Positions 1 through 9,165 of a stretch of 64,000 nucleotides of DNA are shown in pieces. How positions within the stretch are numbered: position 1 is the stretch's first letter; every line of letters begins with the position of its first letter. The notes under the pieces were generated by a model. It searched no databases. It had not been told where the DNA came from and worked only from the letters and a program-made list of their open reading frames with translations. Location: assembly GCA_947372465.1 (NCBI GenBank), contig CANBTT010000005.1, forward strand, positions 24,971 through 88,970. The letters run 5' to 3'. Both the position numbers and the translations under genes were made by a program. This DNA comes from Burkholderiales bacterium. Lineage in GTDB: Bacteria > Pseudomonadota > Gammaproteobacteria > Burkholderiales > Burkholderiaceae_C.

Positions 1-417
1 ATTGATGTCATGCTGGTCTTGTTGATCATTTTCATGGTCACCGCTCCCCTGATCTCAACCAGTGTGATCGATGTCCCAAGCGTTGGCAAAGCGGCCAACG
101 CCCCTGACCAAGTCATCCGAGTTGAACTCAGAGCCGATCACAGGATTTTTATTCGCTCCTTGGACACACCAAGCCCCTCGGCGGTGAAGAAAGCGACCAA
201 TGCCAATTCTCAGGACTTGAGCTCAGACGCCCAAGAGGTGAGCAAATCACAACTGGCAGAGAAAACCCTTCAGTTTCAAAATGGCAACAGCAGCACACCG
301 GTTGTGATCTTTGGTGACAAAGCGCTGCCCTATGAGGAGGTCATCAAAGTCTTGGATTTGCTGCAAAAGGCAGGCGTGCAAAGAGTCGGTCTTTCTGTTC
401 AGTTGATGAACGATTGA
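1..417 (+). CDS. tolR: TolR, Tol-Pal system proton-channel subunit (5' end outside window)
   Basis: Inner-membrane TolR/ExbD-family protein. With TolQ it uses the proton motive force to drive TolA during outer-membrane constriction at division. The window opens in frame with Ile-Asp-Val before the first Met, giving IDVMLVLLIIFMVTAP. This is the conserved TolR/ExbD transmembrane segment with the proton-carrying Asp, so the gene starts upstream and only the short N-terminus is missing. The rest is the periplasmic domain, ending in the usual pattern with a conserved GDK and a C-terminal VGLSV strand. tolA follows after 23 bases. The family is certain; TolR is preferred over ExbD because of the adjacent tolA. 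Confidence 0.93.
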   Translation: MDVMLVLLIIFMVTAPLISTSVIDVPSVGKAANAPDQVIRVELRADHRIFIRSLDTPSPSAVKKATNANSQDLSSDAQEVSKSQLAEKTLQFQNGNSSTPVVIFGDKALPYEEVIKVLDLLQKAGVQRVGLSVQLMND

Positions 418-440
418 GACCTAGATTGATGCCATAACGC

Positions 441-1412
441 ATGAGCACTCTTCGATCACATCCGCAGTTTGACTTCAGTCCCCCACAAGAAAACCGACAA
501 GGTCTTTCTTTTGCATTGGCGTTTTTGGCCCACTTGTTGCTCTTGGCGGCATTGACCTGGGGCATCTCATGGCACCAAGAAGCGATTTTGGAGTCCTCAA
601 CAGCCGAGCTTTGGTCCAGTGCACCCAATTTAACAGCGCCCGCGCCCGAACCCGAGCCCCCCATAGAAGAAACCAAACCTGTTGCGCGGGCAAAAACACC
701 ACCCCCCGCCCCTAGCAAAGCAAGTCCAGACTCCCTCAAAGAGGCTCAACTCGCTGTTGAAAAGCTCAAGAAAAAACAAGAAGAAGAGAAAAAAGAGAAA
801 GAGCATTTGGCCAAGTTGGAGCTTGAAAAGCAGCGCCTGAAGGAGCAGGAAAAGAAGAAAAAAGAGCTTGAGTTGGAAAAAGCCAAAAAGGCTGAAGAAG
901 ACAAGCAAAAGCTGGCCAAGGAGAGGGACAAAGCAAAAAAAGAACCCCCAAAGCTCGACCCCAAGGAGCAAGCCAAGCAACAGGCCAAAGAGGCCAAAGA
1001 GATGGAGCAGCGCAGAATGGAAGACCTCAATCGCGTGCAAAAGTCTTTGAGCAACTCTTCAAGCGCCACGGGTGTGGGTCAAAACACAGGGGCGGCCAGC
1101 GCCTCCAACTTGAGCCTTGGCTCGGGTTCGGGCAATGCCATGAGCGCCAACTACGCTGGCAAAATCGTCGAATTGATCAAAAAGAACATGGGCGTGCACA
1201 AGGAATTCTCTGGCAACCCAAGCGCTGAGGTACAAGTCAATTGTGCGCCAGACGGCACCATCACCACCTCTCAATTGACCAAAAGAAGTGGCAACGCCGA
1301 GTGGGATGAGGTCGTCCTCACGGCCATTGAAAGAACCCGTGCCACCTCTAAAATCCCCAAAGACATCGATGGCCGCATCCCCCCAACGATGATCATTGTG
1401 ATCAAGCCTTGA
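441..1412 (+). CDS. tolA: TolA, cell-envelope integrity protein
   Basis: TolA links the TolQR motor in the inner membrane to Pal and TolB at the outer membrane. The 323-residue protein has the three TolA domains: an N-terminal membrane anchor (about residues 25-45), a long charged helix rich in Lys, Glu, Ala and Gln (about 85-205), and a globular C-terminal TonB/TolA domain (about 235-323) with the conserved stretch from GNPSAEVQV to DGRIPPTMII. A Ser/Gly-rich linker joins domains II and III. Unusually, tolB and pal do not follow; a convergent gene ends less than 100 bases downstream. Identification is by domain layout and by the neighbouring tolR. Confidence 0.92.
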   Translation: MSTLRSHPQFDFSPPQENRQGLSFALAFLAHLLLLAALTWGISWHQEAILESSTAELWSSAPNLTAPAPEPEPPIEETKPVARAKTPPPAPSKASPDSLKEAQLAVEKLKKKQEEEKKEKEHLAKLELEKQRLKEQEKKKKELELEKAKKAEEDKQKLAKERDKAKKEPPKLDPKEQAKQQAKEAKEMEQRRMEDLNRVQKSLSNSSSATGVGQNTGAASASNLSLGSGSGNAMSANYAGKIVELIKKNMGVHKEFSGNPSAEVQVNCAPDGTITTSQLTKRSGNAEWDEVVLTAIERTRATSKIPKDIDGRIPPTMIIVIKP

Positions 1413-1509
1413 GCCTTGAGACATGAGCCTTCACTGGTGAAGCGCCTGTGCGCAGCGCTGCCATCAAAGCGAACAAGATTGGCCTGTGCAATAAAGCGAT
1501 GTGTACTCT

Positions 1510-2508
1510 TTATTCTGGCAAGAGGCCAATCTCTTTGGCAACTTCGGCCCAGCGATCGTGCTCCGCTTTGAGATACACGTCCAACTTGGCAGCGACCCCT
1601 AGGGGCTCAGCAATGGGGCCGATGGAGAGCATTTTTTGGGTCACCTCTGGGTCTTGCAACAATTTGTTGATCTCTGCATTGAGTCGATTGATCACTTGAA
1701 CAGGGGTGCCTGCGGGTGCCACAAGGGCAAACCACCCCACCATCTCAAAATTGGGCAACAACTCCGAAAGCGCTGGCACTTGCTCAAAGCCAGCCACTCT
1801 TTTGGCGGAGGTCACGGCCAAGAGCCTCAAGCGACCTTGTTTGACCAATTGCGCTGTTGAGGCCAAATCGGCCACCACCGCATCTGCATGACCACCCATG
1901 ATGTCTTGTAGGGCCACGCTCACCGAGGCATAGGCCACCAAATTGGCGTCCATCTTGGACTTCGAATTCAAAAATCGAGCAATGATCCCACCGAAGGTTC
2001 GGGGACCTTCGTTGGCGAGAGACAACTTTCCAGGAGACGCTTTGGATTTGGCCATCAAGTCTTGAATGGACGCGATGGGTGAGTCGGCTTTGACCAAGAC
2101 GCCAAAGGGTGAGTTGGCCACAAAGGCCACAGAGGTGAAATCCTTTTGGGGCTCGTAGGGCATGGTTTTGAACAAAAACTTGTTGGTCACCAAGGCCGCT
2201 GTGGTTGCAAAGTAAAAGGTGCTGCCATCGGCCGGGGACTTGGCCGCTGCTTGCGCGCCAATGATGTTTTGACCGCCCGGTTTGTTCTCGATGACCACCG
2301 GTTGATCCAACGCTTTGGCCAAGCGCTCACCCAGGAGCCTGGCCACATTGTCTGGGCCAGAACCGGGGGGTTGAGAAAGAATAAATTTAATGGGCCTGTC
2401 AGGCCAAGAGGCCTGAGCGGGCACTTGTGTTTGCGCGTGCGTCAGTCCTGTGAGGCTGCTCAACAGCACGGCAAGCCACACCCCTTTTTTAAAAACAGCT
2501 TGTCTCAT
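1510..2508 (-). CDS. Bug/TctC-family tripartite tricarboxylate transporter receptor
   Basis: Periplasmic solute receptor of the Bug family, very numerous in Burkholderiales, binding organic acids or other carboxylated compounds. The start at 2508 is chosen because an AGAAGGA ribosome site lies 5-6 bases upstream; a longer frame reaches 2538. The 332-residue product has a signal peptide ending near HAQ, then the typical Bug start WPDRPIKFI, a PGSGPDN loop and the ENKPGGQNIIG segment. No TctA or TctB membrane genes are nearby, so it is an orphan receptor. It lies 26 bases behind a flavin hydroxylase gene on the same strand, which suggests an aromatic acid ligand (inference). Confidence 0.9.
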   Translation of the reverse strand: MRQAVFKKGVWLAVLLSSLTGLTHAQTQVPAQASWPDRPIKFILSQPPGSGPDNVARLLGERLAKALDQPVVIENKPGGQNIIGAQAAAKSPADGSTFYFATTAALVTNKFLFKTMPYEPQKDFTSVAFVANSPFGVLVKADSPIASIQDLMAKSKASPGKLSLANEGPRTFGGIIARFLNSKSKMDANLVAYASVSVALQDIMGGHADAVVADLASTAQLVKQGRLRLLAVTSAKRVAGFEQVPALSELLPNFEMVGWFALVAPAGTPVQVINRLNAEINKLLQDPEVTQKMLSIGPIAEPLGVAAKLDVYLKAEHDRWAEVAKEIGLLPE

Positions 2509-2534
2509 TGAAATCCTTCTTTTGAGTGAATAGA

Positions 2535-4070
2535 TCATGGATAGTAGGTGTGCAATTGATCAAGTGCACGGGTGAGTTCTAGGCCCGAGTTGAAGACCCC
2601 AAAGACGCAGTGATCGGGTCGGATCAAGGCCGCATGCACTTTCATGCGAGTGAACCACTCGGCCACAACGCCGGTGCACTCTCGAAGACCTTGACTGCTA
2701 GGCTCTGCTGCCCATTCAATCACCTCGATGCTGGGCAAACTGCCGGGCGATTGAAATTTAAAGTCGCTCGCATGGGTCGACTGCACAAAAAGTCTCCAGC
2801 CCTTAGCAAGCACATCGTCCATCAGCGTTTCTTGGCCTTGGTGCATGATCGAAGCTTGAGGGAACACGGTCCCCACCGCTGGGTGCTCGGTGTGTGACAA
2901 GCAGCCCACATTCAGCGGGGGTTGAACGTTTTGTCGCGGGGTGGGCTTGATCTCGCCTGCGGCCTCTTTGAGCAAGGCCTCGTCCCTTGCCAGCGCCTTG
3001 TTTTCGTCTCGTTCAGCGACCAAAAGGCCAATGGCCTTGATGCGGGTGGTGAGTTCTCGCACATGCATTGAGCGCTCTTGGGCATAGGTGTCTAAAAGCG
3101 CCTGTGTCGCTTGACCCTTGATCAACTGCGCGAGCTTCCACGCCAAATTGTGTGCATCCCGAATGCCTTGGCACATGCCTTGACCCAGAAAGGGGGGTTG
3201 TTGGTGCGCCGCGTCACCCGCAATCATCACCCGCCCGCGCCGCCACTCCTTGGCAAGCAGTGCATGGAAGCGATAACTCGCTTGACGCCACAACACGCCA
3301 TCGTCTGGCGTCATCCACCGAGCGAGCAAGGGCCACACCTGCTCGGGCGATTGCAAAGCCTTGGGGTCTTCACCCTCATTGATGGCCACTTCAAAGCGTC
3401 GATGATTTTTAGGGCCAATGACATAGGTACAAGGCCGTTTGGGCTCACAAATTTGCATGCTCACTTTGGGCAACTTGCTCATGCCCTTCTCGTTCAAGAG
3501 CACATCGACCACCAACCAAGGCTGATCAAACCCCAAGTCCTCAAGCTCAATGCCCACCGCTTGGCGCACAAAACTAGAGGCCCCGTCACAGCCCACCACA
3601 TACTTGGCTTGCACGTGTTCCTTTTGACCTGCCAGTGACTCAAAGGTCAACGCCACATGGTCTGCGGCATGATCCAGTGCCATCAAGCGTAGTCCGAGCT
3701 TGACTTGCACATTCTCCAGTGTGCCCACCTTCTCTCGCAAAACGCGCTCAAGTGGGGGCTGGGAAAAAACAAGCGAGGGCACGTAACCCAAGGGATAGGG
3801 GGGCGGCAAGGTGGACATGCACTTGATCAACTGCCCCTTCACACCAAAGAATTTTGAGTCGGTAAAGGGCTCCACAAAGGGCTCAACGGCCTTTGTAATA
3901 CCGATCTCTTGAAAGACACGCATGATCTCGTGATCCAGCGCGATGGCTCGCGGCTTGTCGTAGATGTCCGTTGAGGCGTCACAAACCAACACCTTCAGAC
4001 CCATTTGAGCGAGCAAGGCGGATAAAACAGCACCCGTCGGTCCCATGCCAATGATACAAACATCTAGCAA
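2535..4070 (-). CDS. FAD-dependent aromatic hydroxylase, MhpA/TfdB-like
   Basis: Class A flavoprotein monooxygenase that should hydroxylate a phenolic ring using NAD(P)H and O2. It shows the N-terminal dinucleotide fold GMGPTG (residues 9-14), the mid-protein DG motif (CDGASS) and the FAD-ribityl motif GDAAHQQPPFLGQG followed by GIRDAHNLAWKL. These match the 3-(3-hydroxyphenyl)propionate hydroxylase (MhpA) branch. At 511 residues it is somewhat shorter than MhpA. No ring-cleavage dioxygenase or hydratase is adjacent, so the substrate cannot be assigned. It sits between an HcaT-like transporter gene (60 bases upstream) and a Bug receptor gene. Confidence 0.88.
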   Translation of the reverse strand: MLDVCIIGMGPTGAVLSALLAQMGLKVLVCDASTDIYDKPRAIALDHEIMRVFQEIGITKAVEPFVEPFTDSKFFGVKGQLIKCMSTLPPPYPLGYVPSLVFSQPPLERVLREKVGTLENVQVKLGLRLMALDHAADHVALTFESLAGQKEHVQAKYVVGCDGASSFVRQAVGIELEDLGFDQPWLVVDVLLNEKGMSKLPKVSMQICEPKRPCTYVIGPKNHRRFEVAINEGEDPKALQSPEQVWPLLARWMTPDDGVLWRQASYRFHALLAKEWRRGRVMIAGDAAHQQPPFLGQGMCQGIRDAHNLAWKLAQLIKGQATQALLDTYAQERSMHVRELTTRIKAIGLLVAERDENKALARDEALLKEAAGEIKPTPRQNVQPPLNVGCLSHTEHPAVGTVFPQASIMHQGQETLMDDVLAKGWRLFVQSTHASDFKFQSPGSLPSIEVIEWAAEPSSQGLRECTGVVAEWFTRMKVHAALIRPDHCVFGVFNSGLELTRALDQLHTYYP

Positions 4071-4130
4071 TTGATTCGTCCTTCAAAAAAACAGGCTCGG
4101 GCTCGTGGAGCCCGAGGGATCGACCCCTCT

Positions 4131-5339
4131 TCAAACACTCTGCAGATTGTCTCTTTTTTTGACGAGGAAATACAATGCACTTGCACAGGCAAACCCTATC
4201 AACGCCAAACCAAGGCTGATGGTAAAGAGACTTTGCAAGCCAAACACATCGCTCAACCAAGCCCCGGCCACAGAGCCGATCACGCCACTGATGCCGTAGC
4301 CCACGATGGAGTACAAGGCCTGCCCACGCCCTCTTAAGCGGCCTGGAAAATAAGTCGACAACCAAGACACACTGACGGTGTGCTGAACGGCAAAGGTCAA
4401 GCCGTGCAAGGCTTGCGCCAAAAACAGCAAGATGAGCCATTGAGAGCCAAAGGAGGTGAGTCCCATTCTAAGGGCCATCGCCGCACAACAGATCATGAGC
4501 CACTGACTGAGAGAGAAGCGGTGCAGCCAGCGACTTTGCGTGTAAAACGCACCGACTTCAACAAGCACACCCATGCCCCACAGCACGCCAATCATGGTCT
4601 TGCTGTAACCCAAATGATCCAAATACAAGGAGAGGTAAAAATAAATGCACATGTGCGAGAGGACATGAAAAAACATGGTCGCAAAAAACCAAGCGTTGTG
4701 AGGCTTCAAAACTTCCTTGATGACCGAGGTTTGGTGCCCCATCACATGCACACTTTCGCGCTTATTGGGCAAAGCCCAGACACTGACATTAACGGCCAAG
4801 AGCGTGAGCGTGGTCCACAGTGGAAAGTCTCCCATGCCGTGTCGCTCAAACCATGCGCCAGCAAAGCACACCGTGAGCAAAAAACCAAACGAGCCAAAAA
4901 GCCTCACACGACCATATTTGCCGGTATCAAAGACCCCACCCACACTCACCCAATGTGCCAGGGCCGCCTCCGTCATGGGCATCATGCCACTGGTGTTGAG
5001 AAACATGAAAAAAAGCATGCCCAGCAACCAGGGCAATTCATGCGTGGACAGACCCAAGGAGCCCACCAAGGCCAAAGCGGCTGAGGCCCTCAGCAGCAAG
5101 ACGCGTTGCCCTGTGTGATCACTCAACCAACCCCATAGGTAAGGGGCGATGATTCGACTCAAGGACTGCATGGAACCCATGAGACCAATGACCCAAAGCG
5201 TCATGCCTTGGTCCTTCAACCACAGGGCCAAATAAGGGTTAAAAAAACCGATGTGTGAGAAGTAACTGGCCGACAAGGCCGCAAATGAGACCAAGGGGCT
5301 CAAATGCTTAAAGCGCTGAAAACTCAAAAAAGAATTCAC
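4131..5339 (-). CDS. MFS transporter, HcaT-like (3-phenylpropionate permease family)
   Basis: Major facilitator with about 12 hydrophobic segments. The N-terminal pattern (SYFSHIGFFNPYLALWLKD, then a loop with WGWLSDHTGQR between helices 2 and 3) is that of the MFS_1-like/HcaT group. I place the start at a GTG at 5339 (402 residues), because the upstream ATG at 5423 would put 28 untypical residues inside the aroC reading region; the GTG choice is not backed by a strong ribosome site. The gene is cotranscribed with the downstream flavin hydroxylase. A role in uptake of a phenylpropanoid-like acid is plausible but unproven. Confidence 0.85.
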   Translation of the reverse strand: MNSFLSFQRFKHLSPLVSFAALSASYFSHIGFFNPYLALWLKDQGMTLWVIGLMGSMQSLSRIIAPYLWGWLSDHTGQRVLLLRASAALALVGSLGLSTHELPWLLGMLFFMFLNTSGMMPMTEAALAHWVSVGGVFDTGKYGRVRLFGSFGFLLTVCFAGAWFERHGMGDFPLWTTLTLLAVNVSVWALPNKRESVHVMGHQTSVIKEVLKPHNAWFFATMFFHVLSHMCIYFYLSLYLDHLGYSKTMIGVLWGMGVLVEVGAFYTQSRWLHRFSLSQWLMICCAAMALRMGLTSFGSQWLILLFLAQALHGLTFAVQHTVSVSWLSTYFPGRLRGRGQALYSIVGYGISGVIGSVAGAWLSDVFGLQSLFTISLGLALIGFACASALYFLVKKRDNLQSV

Positions 5340-5365
5340 AACAGTTGCACGGGGTCCACCAAAAT

Positions 5366-6469
5366 TCAAGCCCGAGGCGCTTGTGCAGGAATGGCTTGCA
5401 AGGGCATGTGAACATCTGCACATTGAGCCCTGTGTCTAAGCGCATGGTCCATGACCACCAATGCCAAGAGCGCCTCCGCAATCGGCGCAGCCCTGATGCC
5501 CACACAAGGATCGTGTCGGCCCTTGGTGAGAACCGATGTGCTTTGCCCTTTCATGTCCACCGACGCTTTGGCAATCAAAATAGAGCTCGTGGGCTTGATG
5601 GCAATGTGCACCTCCAGATCTTGTCCCGTGCTGATGCCCCCGAGCACGCCTCCCGCATGGTTTGTTTTAAAACCAGCGGGTGTGAGCTCATCGCCATGGA
5701 AGGATCCCTTTTGGCTGACACTGTCAAAGCCGCTGCCGATCTCTACGCCCTTCACGGCATTCAATCCCATCATGGCCCAAGCAATGTCGGCATCCAACTT
5801 GTCAAAGAGAGGCTCCCCCAGTCCCACGGGCACACCTTGGGCGCTCACACGGACTTTGGCGCCGCAAGAGTCGCCCGATTTTCTCAATGCGTCCATGTAG
5901 GACTCCAGTGAGCTCACATCCTTGGTGGGCGCGAAAAAAGGGTTCTCGTGCACATGGGACCAATCTTCAAAACCAATCTCTTGCTCGCCGATTTGAACCA
6001 TGCAAGCCTGAAACACGGTGCCGTAGGCGGCCTTTAACCACTTCTTTGCAACCGCACCCGCCGCCACCATCGGAGCGGTCAAGCGCGCCGATGAGCGCCC
6101 CCCTCCCCTGGGGTCCCTCAAACCATACTTTTGCGTGTAGGTGTAATCGGCATGCCCGGGTCTGAAGGTTTGGAGCAGCTCAGCGTAGTCCTTGCTTCGC
6201 TGGTCGGTGTTGGGAATCAACAAGGCAATTGGCGTGCCGGTGGTGACGCCCTCATACACACCCGAGAGGATTTGAACTTGATCGCTCTCTTGGCGTTGTG
6301 TGACAAAGCGACTGGTACCAGGACGGCGTCGATCCAAATCGGGTTGGATGTCCTCCTCGCTCAGGGGCAGTCCCGGAGGACAGCCATCAATGACACAGCC
6401 AATGGCTTTGCCGTGGGACTCACCAAAATTGGTGACCGTGAATAAATGACCAAATGTATTACCGCTCAT
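5366..6469 (-). CDS. aroC: Chorismate synthase
   Basis: Last enzyme of the shikimate pathway: anti-1,4-elimination of phosphate from EPSP to give chorismate, requiring reduced FMN. The 367-residue protein is full length. It carries the family signatures [18 protein letters not shown] near the N-terminus, the Arg-rich RRRPGTS loop, the central [11 protein letters not shown] region and a conserved [16 protein letters not shown] near the C-terminus. It is the first gene of a minus-strand run that continues into the MFS transporter gene. Confidence 0.97.
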   Translation of the reverse strand: MSGNTFGHLFTVTNFGESHGKAIGCVIDGCPPGLPLSEEDIQPDLDRRRPGTSRFVTQRQESDQVQILSGVYEGVTTGTPIALLIPNTDQRSKDYAELLQTFRPGHADYTYTQKYGLRDPRGGGRSSARLTAPMVAAGAVAKKWLKAAYGTVFQACMVQIGEQEIGFEDWSHVHENPFFAPTKDVSSLESYMDALRKSGDSCGAKVRVSAQGVPVGLGEPLFDKLDADIAWAMMGLNAVKGVEIGSGFDSVSQKGSFHGDELTPAGFKTNHAGGVLGGISTGQDLEVHIAIKPTSSILIAKASVDMKGQSTSVLTKGRHDPCVGIRAAPIAEALLALVVMDHALRHRAQCADVHMPLQAIPAQAPRA

Positions 6470-6564
6470 AGCCCTCTATTATCCACGCTCTGGCACCTTG
6501 GCGTCGCAGTTGCATTAAAAAAGCAAGCCTTTGAGACTTTGGCGCTCAAGTCGGCCTCAGCCGC

Positions 6565-7032
6565 TCATTTGCTCACTTCGGCGCTGTCGGCCTCTTGCTC
6601 TGAGGGCCAGTCCCTGATGTAGGCTTTGAGCATCTTGTTCTCAAAATTTTGGCTGTCCACCACTGCCTTGGCGACATCGTAAAAGCTCACCACACCCATG
6701 AGCATTCTTTTGCTCATGACCGGCATGTACCTGGCATGTCGCTCAAGCATCATGCGCCGCACCTCATCGAGATCGGTCTCTGGCGTGCAGGTCAAAGGCG
6801 CATCATCCATGGCCGTTCTAACAATGGCCGTGCCCGTGCTGCCTTGGTTTTTAACCACCCACTGAATCACCTCTCTAAAGGTGAGCATGCCCACCACATC
6901 GCCATGCTCAATGACCACCAATGAACCGATGTCCTTTTGCGCCATTGTCTCAACGGCCAAGGACAAAGGCTCTTGAACGTCAACCGTGAAAACCGTTCCA
7001 CCCTTGACGCGCAAAATATCGCTGACTTTCAT
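6565..7032 (-). CDS. CBS-domain pair protein
   Basis: Small cytoplasmic protein (155 residues) consisting almost only of two CBS motifs, a module that binds adenine nucleotides and usually senses energy state. The motifs run from about 10 to 65 (VDVQEPLSLAVETMAQKDIGSLVV) and 75 to 130 (PETDLDEVRRMMLERHARYMPVM). The start at 7032 is preferred over 7050 because a GAGGAGAGG ribosome site lies directly before it. No partner domain is present. It resembles the stand-alone CBS proteins common in Proteobacteria. Its target is unknown. Confidence 0.88.
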   Translation of the reverse strand: MKVSDILRVKGGTVFTVDVQEPLSLAVETMAQKDIGSLVVIEHGDVVGMLTFREVIQWVVKNQGSTGTAIVRTAMDDAPLTCTPETDLDEVRRMMLERHARYMPVMSKRMLMGVVSFYDVAKAVVDSQNFENKMLKAYIRDWPSEQEADSAEVSK

Positions 7033-7173
7033 GACCCTCTCCTCTTTCAATGTGAGTCAACCCACCTTCAAATGCGTGCTGCGCAATTCAAAACGGCAAA
7101 GCTTTGTGCCCCGTTGGATGGGACTTGGCGTGGCCTTGAGCCGTGTGTCTGATCTTAACTGATCCCAAGGACT

Positions 7174-8403
7174 TCAAGACCTCGTCGAGGGCTTAAAGCT
7201 GTCCAAAACTTGTGCCAGTTGCGCATCCCGCCAAGACGCTTTCAGGACCTGGGGCAGACGCTCCTCGGACAACAAAAAGTGGTCCACCAAAGCCATGATG
7301 TTCGCTTCTTGGGGATTGATCAAGAGGACAAACCTAGGGGTGCGGCTCTCCTCCTCGGACAACAAGCCCACCCAGTCCAACTCCACCAGGCCTTCCATCA
7401 CCGATTCGAGCTCCACAGGATCCACCCCCAAGTTAGAGGCCAAGGCATTGAGCCCGTAGCCCTTGGCTTGCGTTTGAGAGGCCAATTGAAGCGCCTTTAA
7501 ACTCTCCAAGGCCAAATCAAAGCCAACGCCCACCCCATCGGTTGAGCGCCATCGTCCATTGAGAACGCTTGGCAGTGCGCTCACAAAAACGGCGCCCACC
7601 AAAATGATCCCCCAAGCCACATAAATCCAGAGCAATAAAATCGGCAAGGTTGCAAAAGCCCCATAGATCATCGAAACAGTTGGGATTTTGGTCAAATACA
7701 GGGTGACCCAATGCCTTGCAAATTCGATGGCGCTTGTGACCCAAAGTCCCCCAAGCAAAGCATGCTTGTAAGGGACCGCGACATTGGGAATGTAGCGATA
7801 AAGCGCACTGACGCCCACAACCCAGAGCAAAAACTCGAGCCCCGACAGCATGAGTTTCATGAAAGCCGTCTCCGAGCCCATCCAGTCTTTGGAGGCGTTG
7901 GAGAGGTAGTACAAGCAAACCACGCCCAGGCTGAGCACCATGGGCCCCAAGCTCATGACCGACCAATACAACAAAATTCGCTGACTCAATGCACGCCGCT
8001 TCTTCACACGCCAAATGGCGTTGAGCGTTCGATCAATGGTGTACACCAATGAAAAAGTGGAGACAAAAAGGACCACAAAGCCAAAAAATCCCACTCGACT
8101 GGCTTTGCTTGAGAACTGCGTCAAGTAACCCAGCACCTGCCTGGCAATGCTCTCTGGGATCAAGCTTTGAATCAACCACGATTGCAGCACGGTTTGGAAC
8201 TGATTGAACAAAGGAAAGGCCGTAAAAACAGCCAACACCACGGTCAAACACGGCACCAAGGCCATGGTGGTCGTGAAGGTCAAACTGCCCGCGGTTTGGG
8301 CAAGCCTTTCGTGCTTGAACCGCTCGGCGAGCACGCTGAGCATGTGCCGCCAAGGAAAAGGCTGGCGAAGGAAAGAAGTTGGGGATGCAATAAAGTTAGT
8401 CAT
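7174..8403 (-). CDS. YihY/BrkB-family inner-membrane protein
   Basis: Polytopic membrane protein of the YihY (formerly RNase BN) family, about six transmembrane segments across residues 45-300, followed by a cytoplasmic C-terminal domain of about 110 residues. Recognisable stretches include the start AGSLTFTTTMALVP and the late GAFATLPILLLWIYVAWGIILVG segment. The ATG at 8403 is preferred because the reading frame upstream of it is not family-like. The physiological role of this family is not settled. It is divergent from a DUF2069 gene, as in many Burkholderiales. Confidence 0.9.
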   Translation of the reverse strand: MTNFIASPTSFLRQPFPWRHMLSVLAERFKHERLAQTAGSLTFTTTMALVPCLTVVLAVFTAFPLFNQFQTVLQSWLIQSLIPESIARQVLGYLTQFSSKASRVGFFGFVVLFVSTFSLVYTIDRTLNAIWRVKKRRALSQRILLYWSVMSLGPMVLSLGVVCLYYLSNASKDWMGSETAFMKLMLSGLEFLLWVVGVSALYRYIPNVAVPYKHALLGGLWVTSAIEFARHWVTLYLTKIPTVSMIYGAFATLPILLLWIYVAWGIILVGAVFVSALPSVLNGRWRSTDGVGVGFDLALESLKALQLASQTQAKGYGLNALASNLGVDPVELESVMEGLVELDWVGLLSEEESRTPRFVLLINPQEANIMALVDHFLLSEERLPQVLKASWRDAQLAQVLDSFKPSTRS

Positions 8404-8584
8404 AAAGTATGTGTATTTTGACAGGACTTTGCTCTCAGCGCGGTGCACTGCGCACAAAAAAAGTCAAAAAATAAGTCACAATCGGGTGCGGGTGTGCAAT
8501 TCTTTGCATCTGAAAGCGTCCCCTGAAACCCATGGAACGCCAAAGGGCACTGCTCAAAAGGACTCGCCCTGGATTCTCGCACTT

Positions 8585-8603
8585 TGGCTGCACGGTGCAG
8601 CCA
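8585..8603. repeat. Perfect 9+1+9 inverted repeat between divergent genes
   Basis: The arm TGGCTGCAC and its exact complement GTGCAGCCA flank a single G. The site lies in the 282-base divergent region between yihY and the DUF2069 gene, 83 bases before the latter's start. It could be a dimeric regulator operator or an RNA hairpin. No T-run follows on either strand, so a terminator is unlikely. Confidence 0.6.
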
Positions 8604-8685
8604 GGGCGCCTGCAGTCCATTTTGATGAGGTGCCCTTGCCTTGCTCCTGCCCCCCTTTTAACGGCCCCCCAACCCCCTTCAGCGT

Positions 8686-9111
8686 ATGCATGACAATTTT
8701 CAAGTAGAGAGCTCCCCAGAGACCGCATCTTCGCCTGCCAAGGCGGCATCAACCGGTGTTTTAATGACCCAAGGGGTGGCCGTTGTGAGCTTGCTCTTGC
8801 TGATGGTGCTTTGCGTGTCGTGGGAGCTGTTCTTGGCGCCCATCAAACCAGGGGGCTCGTGGCTTGCGGTCAAAGCACTGCCCTTGGCGCTGCCCTTGGG
8901 TGGCTTTTTAAAGCGCCGCTTGTACACCTTTAGGTGGGTGAGTTTGGTCATTTGGTTGTATTTCATTGAAGGGGTGGTGCGCGCCTATTCAGATCCTTGG
9001 CCCTCTTTTGCCTTGGCCCTGGTGGAGTTGTCCTTGTGCCTGGTTTTATTTGTCAGTTGCGCGCTGCATGTGAAGTACCGTTTTCGGGCGGCAAGCGCTC
9101 AGAGCGCTTAA
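8686..9111 (+). CDS. DUF2069 integral membrane protein
   Basis: 141-residue membrane protein with four hydrophobic segments (about 27-45, 60-75, 85-100 and 108-130). The family-typical middle part contains a GGFLKRRLYTFRW-like loop and a YFIEGVVRAYSDP motif. The function of DUF2069 is unknown. It normally sits near yihY and wrbA in betaproteobacteria; here wrbA is absent from the pair. The N-terminal 26 residues are hydrophilic and Ser/Ala-rich, and an internal ATG at 8764 could be an alternative start. Confidence 0.85.
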   Translation: MHDNFQVESSPETASSPAKAASTGVLMTQGVAVVSLLLLMVLCVSWELFLAPIKPGGSWLAVKALPLALPLGGFLKRRLYTFRWVSLVIWLYFIEGVVRAYSDPWPSFALALVELSLCLVLFVSCALHVKYRFRAASAQSA

Positions 9112-9165
9112 AATTCAAACCGTCCCATTTTGTCTGCCCAGCCTCACCTCTTTCTTAGTCACACC

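Noticed and set aside
746..1069. Long open frames opposite tolA
   Set aside because: They are Leu/Phe/Ser-rich mirror images of the Lys/Glu-rich helix region of tolA and have no start signal or family match.
5340..5423. Upstream ATG extension of the MFS gene
   Set aside because: It lies inside the aroC coding region, and the added Cys/Ser-rich residues do not resemble an MFS N-terminus.
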